Assembly: GCA_902796455.1 (NCBI GenBank)
Contig: CADBPH010000154.1
Span: forward strand, 1-20,563
Direction: 5' to 3'
Source of the DNA: an uncultured Bacteroidia bacterium
Lineage (GTDB): Bacteria; Bacteroidota; Bacteroidia; Bacteroidales; UBA932
Length of the DNA stretch: 20,563 nucleotides
Shown: positions 8,106-14,560 of the stretch, piece after piece
Layout: the number at the start of each line of letters is the position of its first letter
How positions within the stretch are numbered: the stretch's first letter is position 1
The notes under the pieces: generated by a model
The model's database searches: none
The model's input: the letters and a program-made list of their open reading frames with translations, nothing else
What the model was told of the DNA's origin: nothing
Program-made: the position numbers and the translations under genes

Positions 8106-8127
8106 CCCGGACGCAGATTAATCCGGG
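8106..8127. terminator. Candidate bidirectional terminator hairpin between convergent genes
   Basis: CCCGGA (8106-8111) and TCCGGG (8122-8127) form a perfect 6-bp GC-rich stem with a 10-base loop, followed on the plus strand by ATTTCT. The stop codon of the minus-strand gene (8118-8120) lies in the loop, and the plus-strand plug gene ends 4 bp before the stem. Spacing and position fit a shared terminator, but the T-run is short. Confidence 0.45.
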
Positions 8128-9167
8128 ATTTCTATCTGTTTGTACTGTTTCTGGCGCTGCTGCCAGCGTTCCCGGGCATATTGCTGCATGTCCGTGATGG
8201 TATCATGCTCGTCGATGATCTCCATCCCGAGGATGGTTTCAATGATATCTTCCAGCGTGATAATTCCTTGGAAGCAGCCATATTCATCGATGATCAAGGC
8301 AATCTGGTCCTTGGATTTCAACAGCGCCTCCCAGATGTCACTGACGGAGGTTTCTTCATTGAACGCGGCGATCGGACGTTTGACCGAGCCCAGAAGGGTG
8401 TCGAATTTGTCTTCGGCCAGATTCTCCAGCACGTCGTACCGCATGATGTACCCCGAGATAAATTCGGGACTCTCCTTGTAGACCGGAATCCGGGAGTAAT
8501 GGGACAAGGAGTCGTTCTTATAGAAATCCTTGAGCGTCATGTCTTCCGAGGCAATGGCCGCCACCACGCGGGGCGTCATCACATCGTAGGCTTTGATGTC
8601 ATCCAACTTGATGATATTCTGGATCACTTTGTTTTCCGTCGTGTCAATGACCCCTTCTTCCTCTCCGATATTCGCCATGGCTGAAACCTCTTCCCGGCTG
8701 ATGGAGGTGTCGGCCTCGTTGCCGCCGATGGAACGGTTGAGCGCCTCAATGAGGAGCACGATCGGATAAAGGATGAAAATCAGCCCCTTCATCACCCGGG
8801 ACAGCCAAAGGAATCCCTTCCAGTGGGAGGTGCCGATGTTCTTGGGGATGATCTCCGAGAAGACCAGGATCAGGATGGTCGTGATGGCGGAAACCAGCCC
8901 GAACCATTCGCTGCCGAAGAGCAGGGTGGCCTGCCGGCCCACGCCGGCCGCACCGATGGTATTGGCGATCGTATTGAGCGTCAGGATCGCCGCCAGGGGA
9001 CGGTCCGGATTGGTTTTCATCTTTGCAAAAAGCGTGGCATTCCGGTCCCCTTCCTCCTCTTTCATGGAGATAAAGGAAATCGGTGTCGACATCAATACGG
9101 ATTCGAGCAGCGAACACAGGAAAGAGATCGCCATCGCTCCGAACAGGAATATGCAAAGTAGTGTCAT
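8118..9167 (-). CDS. CNNM/HlyC-like membrane protein (DUF21 plus CBS pair)
   Basis: The protein has 349 residues. Residues 1-145 are the DUF21/CNNM transmembrane domain: an N-terminal helix, 'ILTLNTIANTIGAAGVG' at 61-77, and the family signature 'SEIIPKNIG' at 104-112. Residues about 195-320 are a CBS-domain pair ('VMTPRVVAAIASEDMTLKDF', 'SRIPVYKE', 'IALIIDEYGCFQGIITLEDIIETILG'). The tail is short, charged and Gln/Arg-rich, and the C-terminal CorC_HlyC domain found in many relatives is absent. Family members are linked to Mg2+/Co2+ export or ion homeostasis, with nucleotide sensing by the CBS pair. The older 'hemolysin' label is not supported by function. It probably has its own promoter and is also downstream of the DUF554 gene (45 bp gap). 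Inner-membrane location is expected. Confidence 0.9.
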   Translation of the reverse strand: MTLLCIFLFGAMAISFLCSLLESVLMSTPISFISMKEEEGDRNATLFAKMKTNPDRPLAAILTLNTIANTIGAAGVGRQATLLFGSEWFGLVSAITTILILVFSEIIPKNIGTSHWKGFLWLSRVMKGLIFILYPIVLLIEALNRSIGGNEADTSISREEVSAMANIGEEEGVIDTTENKVIQNIIKLDDIKAYDVMTPRVVAAIASEDMTLKDFYKNDSLSHYSRIPVYKESPEFISGYIMRYDVLENLAEDKFDTLLGSVKRPIAAFNEETSVSDIWEALLKSKDQIALIIDEYGCFQGIITLEDIIETILGMEIIDEHDTITDMQQYARERWQQRQKQYKQIEIPD

Positions 9168-9187
9168 CTCGGTTGACTTACAAACTG

Positions 9188-9218
9188 CAAATTTACGAAA
9201 CTTGCAGATAAACTACAA
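9188..9218 (-). promoter_or_regulatory. Candidate promoter of the CNNM-like gene
   Basis: On the minus strand TAAATTTG (9195-9188) matches the Bacteroidetes -7 consensus exactly. ATTG (9218-9215) lies 19 bp upstream, one base off TTTG. Expected transcription would begin about 15 bases before the ATG at 9167. An inverted repeat CTGCAA (9185-9190) / TTGCAG (9202-9207) flanks the -7 box and could be an operator. Confidence 0.5.
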
Positions 9219-9899
9219 TATCCAGCCTTTGATCAAGTACCAAAGGACCGGAACCAGGAGGGCCGGAAGCAAATTGAGGGTCTTGCAATCCTTCAGTTTC
9301 AGGATGGAGAGTCCGGAAGAGACGATCAGTACGCCGCCGACGACGGCCAGTTCATTGACCAAAGGCCCCTGCAGCAAGGGACTGGAAGCAGCCAGCGTGG
9401 CAATCAGATAGAACAGGCCCTGCCAGCAGAAGAGAATCGGCGCACAGAGCATGATGCCGAATCCATAGGTGGTTGCAAAGACCGCAGAAGTCACCAGGTC
9501 CAGGGTCGCATTGGTATACAGAAAGGTATTGTCGCCCTTCAGGGCACTCATGACGGGGCCGACGATGGAGAACGTTCCCACGCAGAAAAGGAGAGAAGCG
9601 GAAACCAGTCCATGGGCCAGTCCTTCCCCGGTTCTGGCTGACAGATACCGGTTCACACGGCCATCCAGGTCCAGCGCCGTACCGGCTATCCCGCCCAATG
9701 CAAGGCTGAGAATGAAAAGGACCGGAAACTCACTGTGGGGAATATTCTGGACAAAAGAATTGACACCCAGGACAATGGCTGCAAGGCCCATGGCGTCGGA
9801 CAGCGCCTGGGTGTACTTTTCGGGCAAGCCTTTTTTCAGCAGGCCGCCCAGCAGGCTGCCCGCCAGGATGCATCCGGTATTGACAATCGTTCCTATCAT
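9213..9899 (-). CDS. DUF554 family membrane protein
   Basis: The protein has 228 residues and is almost entirely hydrophobic with several predicted membrane helices. It begins MIGTIVNTGCILAGSLLGGL and contains 'LPEKYTQALSDAMGLAAIVLGV' and 'LLFCVGTFSIVGPVMSALKGD', which are hallmarks of the DUF554 (YqgA-type) family. Length matches the family. The biochemical function is not known; a transport role is sometimes supposed. It ends 45 bp before the CNNM-like gene on the same strand, so the two inner-membrane proteins may share a transcript. No convincing promoter of its own was found in the 93 bp upstream, which instead carry a large hairpin. Confidence 0.9.
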   Translation of the reverse strand: MIGTIVNTGCILAGSLLGGLLKKGLPEKYTQALSDAMGLAAIVLGVNSFVQNIPHSEFPVLFILSLALGGIAGTALDLDGRVNRYLSARTGEGLAHGLVSASLLFCVGTFSIVGPVMSALKGDNTFLYTNATLDLVTSAVFATTYGFGIMLCAPILFCWQGLFYLIATLAASSPLLQGPLVNELAVVGGVLIVSSGLSILKLKDCKTLNLLPALLVPVLWYLIKGWIL

Positions 9900-9929
9900 C
9901 CGGTCAGCTGGAAAAAGATCGCCACGAAT

Positions 9930-9977
9930 CGAATCAGGAGGCTGACCAGAAAAAATTCTGGCCAGCCTCCTGATTCG
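9930..9977 (-). terminator. 22-bp hairpin between the EF-hand-like gene and the DUF554 gene
   Basis: Positions 9930-9951 pair with 9956-9977 around an AAAA loop. Twenty-one of 22 pairs are canonical. The odd pair (9945/9962) is A-C on the plus strand but becomes U-G on the minus strand, so the RNA made with the flanking genes is fully paired. It starts 15 bp after the stop of the gene at 9993. A T-run directly after the stem is missing, with TTTTT only about 11 bases later, so it may be a terminator, an attenuator or an mRNA-stabilising element. Confidence 0.5.
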
Positions 9978-9992
9978 TCAGTTGCTTCCCGA

Positions 9993-10472
9993 TTAACGTT
10001 TCTTCAGAAGACCGCCCAGGATGCTGGTGGCTGCGCCCAGAAGACCGCCGCCGGCAGAAGTCTGCTTCTTCGCCGTACCGGCACCGGCAAGCGTCAGGAG
10101 AATGTCATTCAGATCGACATCTCCGTCACCGTCCTTGTCCGTGAAGATGTTGCTCATACCGCCGAGGATCTTGGGGATCAGGCCCGTCAGGGCTGCACCC
10201 AGGACAGAGCCCAGGCCGAGCTTTTTCAGGATGTTGGTAGAGAACAACTTGGTTGCCAACGAGGTAACAGGGCTGGAAGCCACATCGCTCTTGCCTTTGA
10301 GCAGGTTCTTGATCAGGTCGATACCGCCCGGCTGGACAGCTGTCTGCTTGAGGCTGCCGAAAATGGAATCAGCCAATCCGCCAAGAACTTCATTCTGGAC
10401 ATTGGAAGGAATATCCACACTTCCTGCAGCAGATTTCACCTGCTGGAGAATCAAATCAGAAAGGGATGCCAT
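9993..10472 (-). CDS. Small Gly/Leu-rich protein with one EF-hand/dockerin-like loop
   Basis: The protein has 159 residues and I see no signal peptide or clear membrane helix at the N-terminus (MASLSDLILQQVKSAAGSVD). Residues 112-123 (DKDGDGDVDLND) have acidic residues at loop positions 1, 3, 5, 7, 9 and 12, a complete EF-hand or dockerin-type calcium site, followed by 'ILLTLAG'. The flanks are rich in Gly, Leu, Ala and Ser ('LGSVLGAALTGLIPKILGG', 'GGGLLGAATSILGGLLKK'), suggesting amphipathic helices. I do not recognise the family with confidence; there is a loose resemblance to DUF937-like proteins. It is preceded by a good -7 element and followed by a strong hairpin, so it is probably transcribed alone. 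Function unknown. Confidence 0.8.
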   Translation of the reverse strand: MASLSDLILQQVKSAAGSVDIPSNVQNEVLGGLADSIFGSLKQTAVQPGGIDLIKNLLKGKSDVASSPVTSLATKLFSTNILKKLGLGSVLGAALTGLIPKILGGMSNIFTDKDGDGDVDLNDILLTLAGAGTAKKQTSAGGGLLGAATSILGGLLKKR

Positions 10473-10516
10473 AATAAAAACAATTTAAAAGGTTGAATGA
10501 ATTATCTTTTGGTGAA

Positions 10517-10524
10517 CAAATATA
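10517..10524 (-). promoter_or_regulatory. Candidate -7 promoter element of the EF-hand-like gene
   Basis: On the minus strand TATATTTG (10524-10517) fits TAnnTTTG exactly, 44 bp before the ATG at 10472, in an AT-rich gap. No convincing TTTG-like -33 element is seen at the usual spacing. Confidence 0.45.
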
Positions 10525-10578
10525 ATCATTTTGACGACATGATGCCGCACTCCACACAGAAAGTTATCAACTTTTTTG

Positions 10579-11643
10579 TCAGAAACGATCTGAAGGATAG
10601 CGCACACCGGCCTGCTGCCGGATTTCATCCAGAATCTCCATGACCGCGACGGAAGCATCCAGGCTGTTCACCGGAGATTCTTTTTCCCCTGCCAGGAACA
10701 AATCGATGAAATGCGTGAACTCGGCGGTATACTCATCCTTGAACGGCGGACAGGTAATGTCTTCTCCCGGCATGTCCTCCCCGCGGCCGGACTGCGGCGC
10801 CCCGTGGGGCACAAAGGTGAGTTTGCGGCAGATGTGCATCTTGTCCAGCAGGAGGTTCCCCCCTTCTCCGGCGATTTCTGTCGGCAGGAAGGAATCCGCC
10901 ACTTTCGAGAAACGGACAGAAGCAGACAGGCCCGGATAGGCAAACTGGGCCGTTCCCTGCACGTCCACGCAGGCAAACCGCGGGTCACCGGACGGAACCC
11001 CGACAGTCTGCAGACAGGAATCGATCCGCTCGGGTTTTCCCAGCAGGACGACCATCGGATAAATGGTATAAATGCCGATATCCAACAGGGAACCGCCGCT
11101 GCAGAGCGGATTGAAGACCGGAGCCAGTTTCGCCGGATTTCCCTCCGCAATCGCCTCCTGCAGTTTCGCATATTTGGAAGAATACTGGCAGAAATGGGAG
11201 GTGTAGCTGCGAAGCGGGCCGATCTGGCTCAGCATCTCCTTGGCCTTCAAGAAATTGGGATTGAGTGTCGAAATCATCGCTTCCATGAGCAGAAGGCCTT
11301 GTTCCCGGGCTGCCTGCACCATTTGGCGCGCTTCGAAAGCCGAGGAAGCAAAGGGTTTCTCGCACAAGACAGGCTTTCCCTTGGCCAGGCACCGGACGGC
11401 GATATCCGCATGGGTATGGTTCGGCGTCCCGATGTATACGGCATCTACCTCCGGACAGGCCGCCATGGCCTCCACATCCGTAAAACACAGGCGGATTCCG
11501 TGCTTGCGTGCAAAGAGCTGCGCCGTTTCTTCCTTCCGGGAGCAGACCGCCACGGCCTCGAAGCGGGGATCCTCCACGGCTCCGGCCAGGACCCAGTCGC
11601 TGATGCGCCCGGTCCCGACAATTCCAAATCTCACTTTTTCCAT
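10579..11643 (-). CDS. Gfo/Idh/MocA family NAD(P)-dependent oxidoreductase
   Basis: The protein has 354 residues, the usual family length. The Rossmann fold starts at once with 'RFGIVGTGRISDWVL' (GxGxxS-type loop at 10-15). 'VYIGTPNHTHADIA' at 69-82 and the catalytic EKP motif at 95-97 ('VLCEKPFAS') follow. The second domain holds 'SGGSLLDIGIYTIYPM', with Asp188 and Tyr192 in the DxGxY motif. The His sometimes found in the third motif of sugar-active members is replaced, as in dimeric-dihydrodiol-dehydrogenase-like relatives. Likely substrates are sugars, inositols or related polyols; the exact one cannot be told. It is transcribed divergently from the metal ATPase, from a promoter partly shared with it, and stands alone on its strand (106 bp to the next gene). 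Confidence 0.92.
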   Translation of the reverse strand: MEKVRFGIVGTGRISDWVLAGAVEDPRFEAVAVCSRKEETAQLFARKHGIRLCFTDVEAMAACPEVDAVYIGTPNHTHADIAVRCLAKGKPVLCEKPFASSAFEARQMVQAAREQGLLLMEAMISTLNPNFLKAKEMLSQIGPLRSYTSHFCQYSSKYAKLQEAIAEGNPAKLAPVFNPLCSGGSLLDIGIYTIYPMVVLLGKPERIDSCLQTVGVPSGDPRFACVDVQGTAQFAYPGLSASVRFSKVADSFLPTEIAGEGGNLLLDKMHICRKLTFVPHGAPQSGRGEDMPGEDITCPPFKDEYTAEFTHFIDLFLAGEKESPVNSLDASVAVMEILDEIRQQAGVRYPSDRF

Positions 11644-11673
11644 ATGATCTGATCTTTCTTAGAAGCTGACTGA

Positions 11674-11705
11674 CAAATTTACCTTTTCCTTCGCGTATTT
11701 GCAAC
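11674..11705 (-). promoter_or_regulatory. Promoter of the Gfo/Idh/MocA gene
   Basis: On the minus strand TAAATTTG (11681-11674) is a perfect -7 match and GTTG (11705-11702) is a -33-like element 20 bp upstream. The -33 region overlaps the left half of the dyad at 11698-11716. Confidence 0.5.
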
Positions 11706-11716
11706 CCAGTTGCAAA
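11698..11716. promoter_or_regulatory. Perfect inverted repeat (operator candidate) in the divergent promoter region
   Basis: TTTGCAA-CCCAG-TTGCAAA is a perfect 7-bp dyad with a 5-bp spacer. It overlaps the -33 regions of both divergent promoters, one serving the oxidoreductase and the other the metal ATPase. This is a natural place for a dimeric regulator, for instance a metal sensor, but no regulator gene lies in the window. The half-site also resembles TTTGCA found in extended Bacteroidetes promoters, so chance is possible. Confidence 0.4.
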
Positions 11717-11726
11717 CAGGACAGGG

Positions 11727-11734
11727 TATCTTTG
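11727..11734 (+). promoter_or_regulatory. -7 promoter element of the metal ATPase gene
   Basis: TATCTTTG is an exact TAnnTTTG match 21 bp before the ATG at 11756. The nearest TTTG upstream is at 11698-11701, giving a 25-bp spacer that is longer than the usual 19-22 bp. An over-long spacer with a dyad next to it is compatible with activator control. The element supports the start at 11756 over an in-frame ATG at 11699, which would lie upstream of it. Confidence 0.55.
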
Positions 11735-11755
11735 CCGGTGAGAAACAAGATTCCC

Positions 11756-13675
11756 ATGTCACACGAACACCATCACGAGCACGAGCATCATCACGAGCAC
11801 CATCATGAGCATCATCATGAGGAAGAAGGCGCCCGGGAACGCATCGTAAAAATCATCCTGGCCGGCATCCTGCTCATCGCCGCCGTCCTTATCGAAAAGA
11901 ATACGGCCTGGGCCACCTGGCAATACCTGCTGCTGTATCTGGTACCCTACCTGATTGTCGGCTGGGACACCCTGAAAGAAGCCGCAGAAGCCCTCCTGCA
12001 CGGAGAAGCCCTCGACGAGAATTTCCTGATGAGCATCGCCACCCTCGGCGCCCTGGCCATCGGATTCCTTCCCCAGGCCGCCACCCAGTTCCCCGAGGCG
12101 GTCTTTGTCATGCTTTTCTTCCAAATCGGCGAATTGTTCGAGGGCATCGCGGAAGGCCGCTCCCGCAAGAGCATCGCCCACCTGATGGATATCCGGCCTG
12201 ATTCGGCGCAGGTCGAACGCGACGGAACATGGCAGACCGTTGCACCGGAATCCGTTGCAATCGGAGAAACCATCCTCGTCGCTCCCGGGGAAAAAGTGCC
12301 GCTGGACGGGGTTGTCCTGGAAGGGAAATCCAATTTGGACACCGTCGCCCTGACCGGGGAAAGCCTCCCGCGGGAAGTCGGCGAAGGAGACGAGATCCTG
12401 TCCGGCTGTGTCAACCTGTCCGGCGTTCTCCGCATCCGCACGACCAAGGTTGCCGGAGAATCCACGGCCGCCCGCATCCTGGAACTGGTGGAGCATGCCG
12501 CTGAAAACAAATCCCGGAGCGAACACTTCATCACCCGCTTCGCCCGCGTATATACTCCCGTCGTCGTAGGAGCGGCCGTTCTGCTGGCCCTTGTCCCCTC
12601 CCTGCTGACCGGAGCCTGGGCGACATGGATTTACCGTGCCCTGATGTTCCTGGTCGTATCCTGCCCTTGCGCCCTCGTTATTTCGGTTCCCCTGACCTTC
12701 TTCGGCGGAATCGGCGGAGCCTCGCGGAAGGGTATCCTCGTGAAAGGAGCCGCTTTCCTGGATACGCTCTCCCAGGTCAAGACGGTGGTCTTTGACAAAA
12801 CCGGCACCCTGACTGAAGGGGTATTCGCCGTGACGGCCGTGCATCCTGAAAAAATTGACGAAAAAGAGTTGCTGCACCTGGCCGCCCATGTCGAACGGCA
12901 CTCCACCCATCCGATCGCAGCCGCCCTCCGGCAGGCATACCCGGATGAACAGGATGACTGCAGCGTGACCGACATCCAAGAGACCGCCGGAAAAGGGCTG
13001 ACCGCCCGCGTCAACGGCCATCTGGTCGCCGTCGGAAACGACAAGCTGATGGAAGAAGCCGGCGCGGCATGGCATCCCTGCACCCATGAGGGAACCATCA
13101 TCCACGTTGCCGTGGACGGAGAATATGCCGGCCATGTCGTCATCTCGGACCGGATTAAGGAAGACGCCTTCGCCACAACCGCTGACCTGCATGCAGCCGG
13201 CGTCGACCGCGTCATGATGCTGACCGGGGACCAGGAAGCCATCGCCTCCGCCGTCGCCGGAAAACTGGGGCTGGACGGCTACCGGGCCTCGCTGCTGCCG
13301 CAAGACAAGGTCCGGCTGGTCGAATCGCTTCTGGGGGACGGGAAAGTCGCTTTCGTCGGGGACGGCATCAATGACGCCCCGGTCCTTGCCCGCGCCGACC
13401 TCGGCATCGCCATGGGAGCCCTGGGCAGCGATGCCGCCATCGAAGCCGCGGACATCGTCCTGATGGACGACAAGCCCTCGAAAGTCGCCCTCGCGATCCG
13501 GATCGCCCGCAGGACCCTCCGCATCGCCCGGGAAAACATGTGGTTCGCCATCGGGGTGAAATTGCTCGTGCTCTGCCTGGCCGTCTTCGGCCTTGCAACC
13601 CTCTGGATGGCCGTATTCGCCGATGTCGGTGTCACGGTGCTCGCCGTCCTGAATGCGATGCGCGCCCTGCGCTAG
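11756..13675 (+). CDS. P1B-type heavy-metal ATPase (Zn/Cd/Co-type) with polyhistidine N-terminus
   Basis: The chosen start gives 639 residues. A longer frame from 11699 would begin before the -7 promoter box. The core motifs are all present: TGES at 200-203, CPC at 303-305 in the sixth membrane helix, phosphorylation motif DKTGT at 347-351, the P1B HP pair at 385-386, and GDGINDAP at 535-542. The C-terminal helices carry 'GVKLLVL' and 'VFADVGVTVLAVLNAMRALR', the Lys and Asp that mark the Zn2+/Cd2+/Pb2+ subgroup (ZntA-like). There is no N-terminal CxxC metal-binding domain. Instead residues 3-21 hold 14 histidines and five glutamates, a metal-binding tail suited to Zn, Co or Ni. It exports divalent metal from the cytoplasm at the cost of ATP. 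A hairpin terminator follows the stop. Confidence 0.95.
   Translation: MSHEHHHEHEHHHEHHHEHHHEEEGARERIVKIILAGILLIAAVLIEKNTAWATWQYLLLYLVPYLIVGWDTLKEAAEALLHGEALDENFLMSIATLGALAIGFLPQAATQFPEAVFVMLFFQIGELFEGIAEGRSRKSIAHLMDIRPDSAQVERDGTWQTVAPESVAIGETILVAPGEKVPLDGVVLEGKSNLDTVALTGESLPREVGEGDEILSGCVNLSGVLRIRTTKVAGESTAARILELVEHAAENKSRSEHFITRFARVYTPVVVGAAVLLALVPSLLTGAWATWIYRALMFLVVSCPCALVISVPLTFFGGIGGASRKGILVKGAAFLDTLSQVKTVVFDKTGTLTEGVFAVTAVHPEKIDEKELLHLAAHVERHSTHPIAAALRQAYPDEQDDCSVTDIQETAGKGLTARVNGHLVAVGNDKLMEEAGAAWHPCTHEGTIIHVAVDGEYAGHVVISDRIKEDAFATTADLHAAGVDRVMMLTGDQEAIASAVAGKLGLDGYRASLLPQDKVRLVESLLGDGKVAFVGDGINDAPVLARADLGIAMGALGSDAAIEAADIVLMDDKPSKVALAIRIARRTLRIARENMWFAIGVKLLVLCLAVFGLATLWMAVFADVGVTVLAVLNAMRALR
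11762..11827 (+). repeat. Low-complexity CAY/GAG codon repeat encoding the His/Glu tail
   Basis: This stretch is an imperfect repeat of CAC/CAT and GAG codons (units of the type CAYCAYCAYGAG) encoding residues 3-24 of the ATPase. Such near-repetitive DNA can gain or lose units by slippage in multiples of three and so alter the histidine count between strains. Confidence 0.8.
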
Positions 13676-13683
13676 GCAGGTAC

Positions 13684-13691
13684 TATTTTTG
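13684..13691 (+). promoter_or_regulatory. Candidate -7 element upstream of the SDR operon
   Basis: TATTTTTG fits TAnnTTTG exactly and lies 45 bp before the ATG at 13737. No clear -33 element is present, because the sequence 20 bp upstream is the GC-rich end of the ATPase gene. If used, transcription would begin just before the hairpin at 13701-13726, which would then form the mRNA 5' end. Confidence 0.35.
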
Positions 13692-13700
13692 TAAGTGATT

Positions 13701-13730
13701 TCCCGGCTTGTTCAAAACAGCCGGGATTTT
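13701..13730 (+). terminator. Rho-independent terminator after the metal ATPase
   Basis: TCCCGGCT (13701-13708) pairs perfectly with AGCCGGGA (13719-13726) around a 10-base loop and is followed by TTTT and then C, T. It begins 26 bp after the ATPase stop. The next start codon lies only 6 bp after the T-run. Confidence 0.65.
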
Positions 13731-13736
13731 CTACAT

Positions 13737-14558
13737 ATGGACAAAAAAGTCATTCTCATCACAGGCGCCAGCAGCGGCATCGGATTCCAGGCGGCACGCA
13801 TGCTGGCCGACCGGGGCCACATTGTATACGGGGCGGCCCGGCGGGTCGAAAAAATCAATGCGGACGGAGTCCGTCCCCTTCGCATGGACGTAACGGACGA
13901 CGCCTCCATGGAAGCCGGCGTCCGGCAGATCCTTTCGGAAGAAGGACGGATCGACGTCCTGGTCAACAATGCCGGATACGGCTATTTCGGTCCCATTGAA
14001 ACCGTTTCCATGGAAGAAGCCCGCCGCCAACTGGAAGTCAATGTATTCGGTCTCGCCCGCCTGACCCAGCTCGTGCTTCCGCACATGCGCAGCCAGCAAT
14101 CGGGACGGATTGTCAATGTTTCATCCGTCGCCGGGAAATCCGTGCTGTATTTCGGCGGATGGTACCATGTTTCCAAATACGCCGTCGAAGCCTTCAGCGA
14201 TGCCCTGCGGATGGAGGTCAAACCATTGGGCATAAACGTCTCCATCATCGAGCCCGGCGCCATCCGGACCCAATGGGGCATCATCGCGGCGGACAACCTC
14301 GAAGCCTCCACCAAAGGGACGGCCTATGAGGGGCCGGCCGGCAATGAAGCCTCCCTGATGCGGAAATCCTATTCCGCCTCCTATTTCACCCAGCCGGAGA
14401 AAATCGCCGCGGCCATTGTCAAGGCCGCCTGCAGCCGTCGTCCCCGCACCCGCTACCGCCTGGGGTTCGGATCCCGTACCCTGCTGTTTTTCCACCACCT
14501 GCTTCCGGACCGCTGGTGGGACGCGACAATGCGGATGGCCGGACAAATCCACTTGTAG
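13737..14558 (+). CDS. Short-chain dehydrogenase/reductase (SDR)
   Basis: The ATG at 13737 gives 273 residues and begins MDKKVILITGASSGIG. A longer GTG-initiated frame from 13695 would run through the terminator hairpin and is rejected. Classical SDR motifs are present: cofactor loop TGASSGIG at 9-16, 'DVTDD' at 51-55, NNAG at 77-80, catalytic Ser in 'NVSSVAG' (129-130), and YHVSK with Tyr143 and Lys147. Arg36-Arg37 ('AARR') after the second strand suggests NADP(H) preference. The extended C-terminus ('SRRPRTRYRLGFGSRTLLFFHHLLPDRWWDATM') resembles SDRs that act on lipophilic or steroid-like substrates, but the substrate is not determinable. It is the first gene of a five-gene run and is separated from the next gene by only 2 bp. 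Confidence 0.93.
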   Translation: MDKKVILITGASSGIGFQAARMLADRGHIVYGAARRVEKINADGVRPLRMDVTDDASMEAGVRQILSEEGRIDVLVNNAGYGYFGPIETVSMEEARRQLEVNVFGLARLTQLVLPHMRSQQSGRIVNVSSVAGKSVLYFGGWYHVSKYAVEAFSDALRMEVKPLGINVSIIEPGAIRTQWGIIAADNLEASTKGTAYEGPAGNEASLMRKSYSASYFTQPEKIAAAIVKAACSRRPRTRYRLGFGSRTLLFFHHLLPDRWWDATMRMAGQIHL

Positions 14559-14560
14559 CC

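Noticed and set aside
10560..10574. AAAGTT-ATC-AACTTT hairpin just after the oxidoreductase stop
   Set aside because: Only a six-pair AT-rich stem with a three-base loop, and no T-run on the minus strand where a terminator would be needed; also checked as a DnaA-box-like site (GTTATCAAC) but it does not match the consensus.
10711..11652. 313-residue plus-strand reading frame opposite the Gfo/Idh/MocA gene
   Set aside because: Antisense shadow without motifs, signal or promoter; the minus-strand gene has a complete family signature.
11699..11755. Upstream ATG giving the metal ATPase 19 more residues
   Set aside because: The extension spans the -7 promoter box and is not like the start of any P-type ATPase; MSHE at 11756 is preferred.
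11759..13303. 514-residue minus-strand reading frame opposite the metal ATPase
   Set aside because: Antisense to a gene with all P-type ATPase motifs; its sequence is low-complexity and contains no domain.
14516..14560. Upstream start for the C26 lipoprotein
   Set aside because: It overlaps the SDR coding end and would bury the lipoprotein signal peptide that begins at 14561.
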